A DNA stretch of 64,000 nucleotides, taken from Malania oleifera. Its lineage: Eukaryota; Streptophyta; Magnoliopsida; Santalales; Ximeniaceae. The DNA lies in contig NC_080425.1 of assembly GCF_029873635.1 (NCBI RefSeq), positions 39,683,390 to 39,747,389 on the forward strand, read 5' to 3'. The position numbers and the translations under genes were made by a program. The notes under the pieces are model-generated. The model did not search any database. It worked only from the letters and a program-made list of their open reading frames with translations, and was not told where the DNA came from. Below are positions 58,610-64,000 of this stretch, one piece after another (the stretch's first letter is position 1; the number at the start of each line of letters is the position of its first letter).

Positions 58610-58945
58610 TGTAAACACCATCTGGATCTGCTAGAAGAAACAATTGAAGAGAAAAAACAAACTTTTATTCCAACAATCAAATTACAACAATCTATCCAAT
58701 CATGCACTAACTAGATGAGCTTCAATGGCGAAAGGACAACAAGTAGAGAAACAAAAGATGACACAACTTGCAGTGGAGGTTTGTGTACTTAGCTTTTTTT
58801 TTTGGGGGGGGGGGGGGGTCTCCATTTATAGCCTTTGTCTTGAGGCAAAATCACATGGGCTGCTTAGCTACCATGGTAGGTGGCGGCAGCTCACCAACCA
58901 TGGATGGTGGCCGTCATTCACCAACAACTGTCTTGGGGGGGGGGG
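58610..58945 (-). repeat. Truncated LTR of the C/D copia family
   Basis: The minus-strand copy ends TGTTTACA at 58610 and corresponds to the 3' 300 bp of the C/D LTR: TCTAGCAGATC-like end, CATTGAAGCTCATCTAG, a 15-nt G-run on the plus strand at 58804-58818 at the position of the LTR C-run, and CATGGTAGGTGGC. It loses similarity near 58925 and ends in a G-run (about 58935-58945). Confidence 0.8.
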
Positions 58946-58952
58946 TGTTTCC

Positions 58953-59587
58953 TGTTGGGACCCAGCCCATTATAATGGACAGCAATTGAAACATCACAAT
59001 GTTTTTGCCTATTTTTAGAATCCAACCCATTTTAGTAGACAAATGTCTACCCACGCCCATTTAATGATTGGGCAATTTTTAGCAAAGGAGGTTGGCACAT
59101 GATTGGGTGACAGCAAAAACTAGACTTTGCTGAATGAAAGGAATAAATAAGGAGCACATGGATAAGGAAGAAAAGTAGACTCCATATGAAAGTACAGCTT
59201 AGTTTCTCACTTTGTGGGTTGAACATCTCTATAAATAGTTGATGCACTAAGAGAAGAGATTACAAGTGAGGGCAGCAACAAAAAGGGGAGCTGCAGTGTG
59301 AGAATTTCTCTTAGCACTATTAGGGGTGTGTTTGTGAGAGGTGTTCCATACTTTGTGTGTGTGGAGTAAAAAGAGGGTAACTTTTTGGGTTTGGGATTTA
59401 TCCAGAAGTTACTTGTACCTCTTTTTTTGTTTGTTGGGTGTCTCAAATTTTGGGTAAAAATTTGGGACTGTTATTTTTGTAAGCCCCTTTATTATAGCGG
59501 AGGCTTTTTTTGCTCGGTGCGCCGCGTGCTTTTCACCTTCTCCTTGGAGGGTTTTCCACGTAAAATTTTGGTGTCCTTATTTATTGT
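58953..59587 (+). repeat. LTR of a different retrotransposon, inverted arm 2
   Basis: Starts TGTTGGGACCCAGCCCAT, has CTCTATAAATAG near 59229-59240, GGGGAGCTGCAGTGTGAGA near 59284-59302, and TTTTCCACGTAAAATTTTGG, ending TTATTTATTGT against the 3' LTR terminus of element D. Inverted copy of 57938-58585. Confidence 0.78.
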
Positions 59588-60113
59588 TGTAAAAACAACA
59601 CCAAGATTTGCTAAAAGAAATTGTTGAAGAGACAAAAAAAACTTTTACTCCAACAATCAGATTACAAAAAATATGTCCAACCATGCGCTCACTAGATAAG
59701 CTTCAATGGCGAAAGGACAACAAGTAGAGAAACAGAAGATGACACAATTTGTAGTGGAGGTTGTGTACTTAGCTTCGGTGGGGGGTGGGTCTCCATTTAT
59801 AGCCTCTGTCTTGGGGCAAAATCACATGGGCGGCTTACCTACCATGGTAGGTGGCAGTGGCTCACCAACCATGAACGGTGGCTGCCATTCACACTAGATA
59901 GGCTATACCGTTTCGTCGATAGCCCATGGACCCCTCCGTCCCCCCACCGGTGGCGCTGCCCCCGAACCCCCGCTGGGGGCAAAACCCGGAAGAGGAAGTC
60001 TTCTGTCTTCATGGTACCATTGCGGTCTACCACTTCGACCTCATTAGAGCCATATGTCAGGTAAATGTGTCTTTCAACTCATGGGAGGTGGGCATTGCAC
60101 ACATATACCAACA
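59588..60113 (-). repeat. 3' LTR of element D
   Basis: 526 bp; minus strand TGTTGGTATATG...GTTGTTTTTACA. It contains TATAAATGGAGACCC near 59800 but only a short C-run there, unlike the 13-15 nt runs of the other copies. CCACCGGTGGCGCTGCC marks the GC-rich centre. Confidence 0.88.
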
Positions 60114-62018
60114 CAACCCCTCAATGTCCACCTATAGTGAACTAAGCTCTTGGACCAATACCAAGATAATCACGATGCTTCTAGAAGTCAGAACTACCCA
60201 AGGCTTTGGTGAAGATATCTGCATGATTATCTTCTGTTGGGCAATACTTTCATCTCTAAAACCTCATCCTCAATGAGTTCTCGTATGTAGTGATACTGGA
60301 TCTCAATATGCTTGAATTTTGCATGGAGCATTGGGTTCTTAGTGATGGCTGTGCAACTTTGATAGTCACAGTAAATCAAAGTTGCGATATTTGTTGTCAT
60401 CCCAATATCTGCATGAAGTCTTCTAATCCAGACAGCTTCGCATGAGGTGAGACAAGCTGACTTGTACTCGACTTCAATGGAGGATAGCGACACTATTGGC
60501 TGCTTTTTGCTTGTCCAAAAGATAATTCCATTCTCAAATAGAAAACAATATCCAAAGACTAACTTTCTAGAATCAGTCTCCTACCCAATCAGAGTCACAA
60601 TATCCAATTAGGGAGTTACCTGAATGATAAAAGATGTCAAAATGAAGATTCCCTTTTATATACTTAAGGACCCTCATTCTAGCCTTCTAATGTATTTCTC
60701 TTGGCTCATTTGCAAATCTACTCAGAATGCCAGCCGCAAAATTGATAATAGGCCTTGTGTCGCACAAGTACACCAAACTCCCAATTAGGCTTCTGTACTT
60801 CTTCATATCAACTAGTGGAGAGGGATCTTCAATGGAGAGCTTCATATTTACTTCCATTGGAGTAACAATTGGTTTGCATTTTGCCATCCTAAATGCCTTC
60901 AATATCTTCTCAACATAATGTTGCTAAGATAAAGATCTTTCTTGATTGCTGCCACACTTCAATGCCTAAGAAGTGTGGTAGCCCCAATTCTGTCATCTCA
61001 AATTTTGAGCATAGGCTTTCTCGGATGTTGTTGTTCTTCTCCTCATGGTCATATTTAAGTACAAGATCATCTACATATAGTACTATTATCACATAAATCC
61101 CATTCACTTTTAGTACATATAAAGTTGCATCACAAGTACTTCTACAAAATCCATAATTAGTAAAGAATGAATTAATTCTCTGGTACCAAGCTTTGGGAGC
61201 TTGTTTTAGCCTATACAAGGCTTTCTTCAACCTGCACACTTTGTTATTTGAATTTTAGAGTTCAAATCCAAGTGGTTGCATCATATATACTTCCTTTTTT
61301 AGATGACCATTGAGGAATGCAAACTTCACATCCATTTGGGATTAGTACTCATCTTCTATGTGCGGTAGTAGCCAAAACCAAGCAGATTGTTTTCATGCAA
61401 GTTGTTGGTGCAAAGGTTTCAGTAACATCAAAACCTTCCACCTGAGAGAATCCTTGCGCAACAAAGCGAGCTTTGTACTTCTCTAAAGTACCATCACCTT
61501 GTGTTTTGTTTTCCATACCCACTTTGTGCCAATTACCTTCCTATGAGAGGGACGGTCCACAATCTCCCAAGTATCATTTTTAATGATACTTTCATATTCA
61601 GCTTCCATTGTCGTTCTCCATTTTGGATTAACCAATGCCTCATCTAGGCTACTTTCTTTAATTGTGCTGATTATTTCGACCATTAAGGTCATATTTACCG
61701 AATGTTCTACTGATCGTTGTTACTCCTCTATTCTTTTTGACCTTCGAGGTCTATCAGGTTGTGAATTTTGATTCAAAAGTTGTGGATTGTGTTCGTCAAA
61801 GAGTCGTTGCACCCACCTAGAGTGTGGGTTCTGAACATGTGCTACTGGTGCAAAATGCTAGTCTTGAATTTCTTCATCATTCATTTCAATTTGCTGCTCT
61901 GAGATAGACACCTTGTGGGTTACTTTATCAGTTGATGATAAAGTGGGCCGATCTTTATCTCCTACCGAGTGTGGTCCTTCATCAAATATCACATCTCGGC
62001 CGATAACAATCTTCTTGC
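60114..62018 (-). pseudogene. Element D pol, RT and RNase H part
   Basis: Minus-strand frames in copia order: KWRTTMEAEYESIIKNDTWE and GTKWVWKTKHK at about 61640-61490; KKALYRLKQAPKAWYQRI then YVIIVLYVDDLVLKYDHEE at about 61230-61020 with an intact YVDD; TPMEVNMKLSIEDPSPLVD, GSLVYLCDTRP at about 60860-60750; RNase H-linked SLSSIEVEYKSACLTSCEAVW, TLIYCDYQSCTAITKNP, QYHYIRELIEDEV at about 60490-60250. Frameshifts and stops separate the blocks. The tandem duplication seen in C is absent. Confidence 0.85.
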
Positions 62019-62029
62019 CTTTACATCAT

Positions 62030-63419
62030 AGTAGTCAAACGTGAGGCATGCCTAGGCGCGAGGCGCAATGGGGCAATAAGGCTAGCGCCTCATCAGGGTT
62101 GAGGTGAGGCGACCTACAAAAGGCGCAGGCAGGCATACTGAGGCGCATTGAGGCTCGAGGCGCAATGAGTCGCGCCTCAGATATCTGGCCTTTTAACTTC
62201 ATTTTTTTTTAACCTTTTAAGAAAGAAAATGCAGTTAGACTCAAACCAGCCCTAGAAAGAGGCTTTGACTCAAAAGAGCAGGTCTAGGCTTTGTCTTCGA
62301 GCCTTTGAACCAACACGAAACCAGTAGTCTAGGCTTCGTCTTCACATCTTCGAGCCTTCACCAGCAAAAGAGCCATTGTAGGAGCCCTTCGTCTTTGAGG
62401 TTCGAGCCTTCAAACCAGCACAATCTTCGTCCTCAAACCTTCGAACCAGCACAATCTTCGTCCTCAACACTTCAAACCAGCACAAAACACCTTCATCTTC
62501 AAGCCTTCGAGTCTTCAAGCCTTCGAAAGTGCTTTTTGTCTTCAAGGTTCAAGCCTTCGAATCAACACGACCTTTGTCTTCAAGTCTTTGAGCCTTCCGC
62601 CAGAAAAAGAGCCTTCGCCAAAGCCTTCGAACAAAAGAGAGGCTTTGAGCCATTGAGTCGTCATCACTAGTCTTAGTGATTTGTCAAGCTGCTTCAAACT
62701 AGTAAGTCTTCTTGTTGTTGTTTTTCTCCTTCTTCTTTAGTATTTTGCTATTGTTTTTTCCTTCTTCTTCTTCTTCTTCAACTCTTTTTCTTTTTCAGTT
62801 CTTCTTCTGCTTCTTCTTTTTTCAGTTCTTCAGTTCCTGCCCTACCAACTGCTTCTTTTTATAATATTAACTTGCATTAAGCCTCTAAGTTAATATTATG
62901 TAATGTGTAATTAATTGAGTAGTTTAATGCAAGTTTATACTTTATAATTAATTTTTAACATTTTTTACTTAATTTTGCCATTGTTTGTAATTTGTTTGGA
63001 AATGCAGAGTACAAATTATACATTATTCTAAAATAGATTAATATATAACATTTTTTTACTAACTTTAGCTGTTGTTTTATAGAACTTTTTCTTTTGATAT
63101 TGAAGATGCGCTAGCAATTTCTTTCATTTCTAATTTGAAGCTTGAAATCTTGCATGCAGAATTACTTATGTTGAACTATGTTTGTTTCACTTGAACTTAG
63201 TACTTGGTTGTCTAATTAATATTGAATATTTTGACATTTTAAATTCTAATATAACTATTGATGTGTTTTTATATCAATTACCCACCAAATAGGCATTGTA
63301 CACAATTTTAATAATTGTGTGCCTCACCTTCGTGAAGCGCACACCTTTGCCTCGCGCCTCGCTCCTCGGCTCCAAGTACCCTTTGTGCCTTGGTGCGCCT
63401 TGCGCCTTTGACTACTATG
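62030..63419. mobile_element. TIR DNA transposon, probably non-autonomous Mutator-like
   Basis: A 1,390-bp insertion in element D. Target duplication CTTTACATCAT at 62019-62029 and 63420-63430; element C keeps the unbroken sequence. The ends are inverted: left AGTAGTCAAACGTGAGGC; right end reverse complement CATAGTAGTCAAAGGCGC. Subterminal zones are rich in GAGGCGC on both sides. An 11-bp duplication fits the 9-11 bp typical of Mutator-like elements, though the inverted repeats are short. No transposase is visible. The interior holds the repeat at 62280-62660 and AT-rich sequence. Confidence 0.75.
62280..62660. repeat. Degenerate CTTCGAGCCTTCAA(A)CCAGCAC array
   Basis: At least ten imperfect units built from CTTCGTCTTCAAG, GCCTTCGA(A/G) and ACCAGCACAA. 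They create an artificial open frame (62305-62670) whose Ser/Pro/Gln-rich product is a translation of the repeat, not a protein family. Confidence 0.7.
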
Positions 63420-63430
63420 CTTTACATCAT

Positions 63431-64000
63431 ACAAACTATATGCCTTTGACTCTGTACTGTATCCCATGAAGATGCACTTTTTACTCGTCATCTAACTTCC
63501 TTCGTCTTTCATTAGGAACATGCACAAAACATTTGCAACCAAGTGTTCTAAGATGAGAGACCGAGGGTTTCTTACCAGAGTAGGCCTCATGAGGTGTATG
63601 TTTCCCAAAGCTCTAGTGAAGCATCGATTCAGAATATACACAGTTGTATTAACAGTTTCCACCCAAAATGAATTTGGGAGATCTCGTGCCTTCATCATTG
63701 CTCTGGCCATCTCCATCACAGTGCGATTTCGGCGTTCCACAACATCATTCTGTTGTGGAGTATGTGGTGCTGTCAATTGGCGCCCGATGCCAAGTGCATT
63801 GCAAAACCTGTTGAACTCCTCTGAGATGAACTCACCTCCTCGATTTGTTTGAAGTTTCTTTAGCTGCAAACCTGTCTCATTTTCAACAAGTTTATACCAC
63901 ACCTTAAATTTCACAAGAGCCTCAGCCATATTACGAATAAAATACACCCACATCATTCTACAATAATCGTCGACTAACAGCATAAAGTATAGAGATCCTC
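63431..64000 (-). pseudogene. Element D integrase, partial
   Basis: Minus-strand frame 63983-63492 (163 codons, entering from the right). Integrase core: LLVDDYCRMMWVYFI with the first acidic residue, LQTNRGGEFISEEF where the usual second Asp (TDRGGEF) is Asn, and TPQQNDVVERRNRTVMEMAR with the Glu. The frame then shifts before the DNA-transposon insertion. The catalytic change and the frameshift indicate it is inactive. Confidence 0.85.

Larger units (their letters stand above)
59588..64000 (-). mobile_element. Copia element D, same family as C, runs off right edge
   Basis: Minus-strand copia element. 3' LTR at 59588-60113, polypurine tract TTGAGGGGTTG just before it, RNase H, RT and integrase read leftward from the right edge. 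Wording is very close to element C. It is interrupted by a DNA transposon at 62030-63419. Gag and the 5' LTR lie outside the window. Confidence 0.88.

Noticed and set aside
58725..59018. Plus-strand frames with glycine runs
   Set aside because: Translation through the G-runs of an antisense LTR fragment.
62305..62670. 121-codon Ser/Pro/Gln-rich protein
   Set aside because: A translation of a degenerate CTTCGAGCC repeat array inside a DNA transposon.

Overview
This is AT-rich plant nuclear DNA, most likely from a dicot. The evidence is one intron-rich gene with GT-AG introns and a clear plant NOC3-type protein, surrounded by Ty1/copia LTR retrotransposons, L1- and RTE-type LINEs, tRNA-derived SINEs of the Au type and probable DNA-transposon remnants. 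I cannot name the species. There is no bacterial, phage, plasmid or CRISPR signal.

Left half (1-32.1 kb): a single host gene on the minus strand, the nucleolar complex protein 3 homolog (NOC3, 60S ribosome biogenesis). I could place ten exons, with the ATG at 32061 and the last visible exon ending at 2764. Together they give 1,787 nt of uninterrupted reading frame (about 595 codons) spread over 29.3 kb. The C-terminal exons lie beyond the left edge. The long introns are filled with decayed retroelements: L1-type LINEs on both strands, an almost full-length but broken RTE LINE, RTE 3' ends, Au-like SINEs (one with a perfect 16-bp target duplication) and several local tandem duplications.

Right half (32.2-64 kb): repeat territory with no host gene that I recognise. 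Copia element A (plus, truncated) starts about 170 bp upstream of the NOC3 ATG. After a possible LTR-like fragment comes copia element B, of SIRE/Maximus type, with a 2.6-kb 3' LTR rich in W-box-like and GTCGAC palindromic motifs. Then follow about 6 kb of gene-poor DNA, three copies of a 195-bp tandem repeat, copia element C (plus) and, facing it, copia element D of the same family (minus, running off the right edge). Between C and D lie two inverted copies of another LTR. D is split by a 1.39-kb DNA transposon with terminal inverted repeats and an 11-bp target duplication.

Every transposon coding region I read carries stops or frameshifts, so the only gene likely to be active is NOC3. I did not find a convincing undescribed biological system. 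The most unusual structures are the C/D inverted retrotransposon cluster, the repeat-loaded NOC3 introns (including a 29-nt homopolymer next to a splice acceptor and a LINE tail 22 bp from a splice donor), and the motif-dense LTR of element B.
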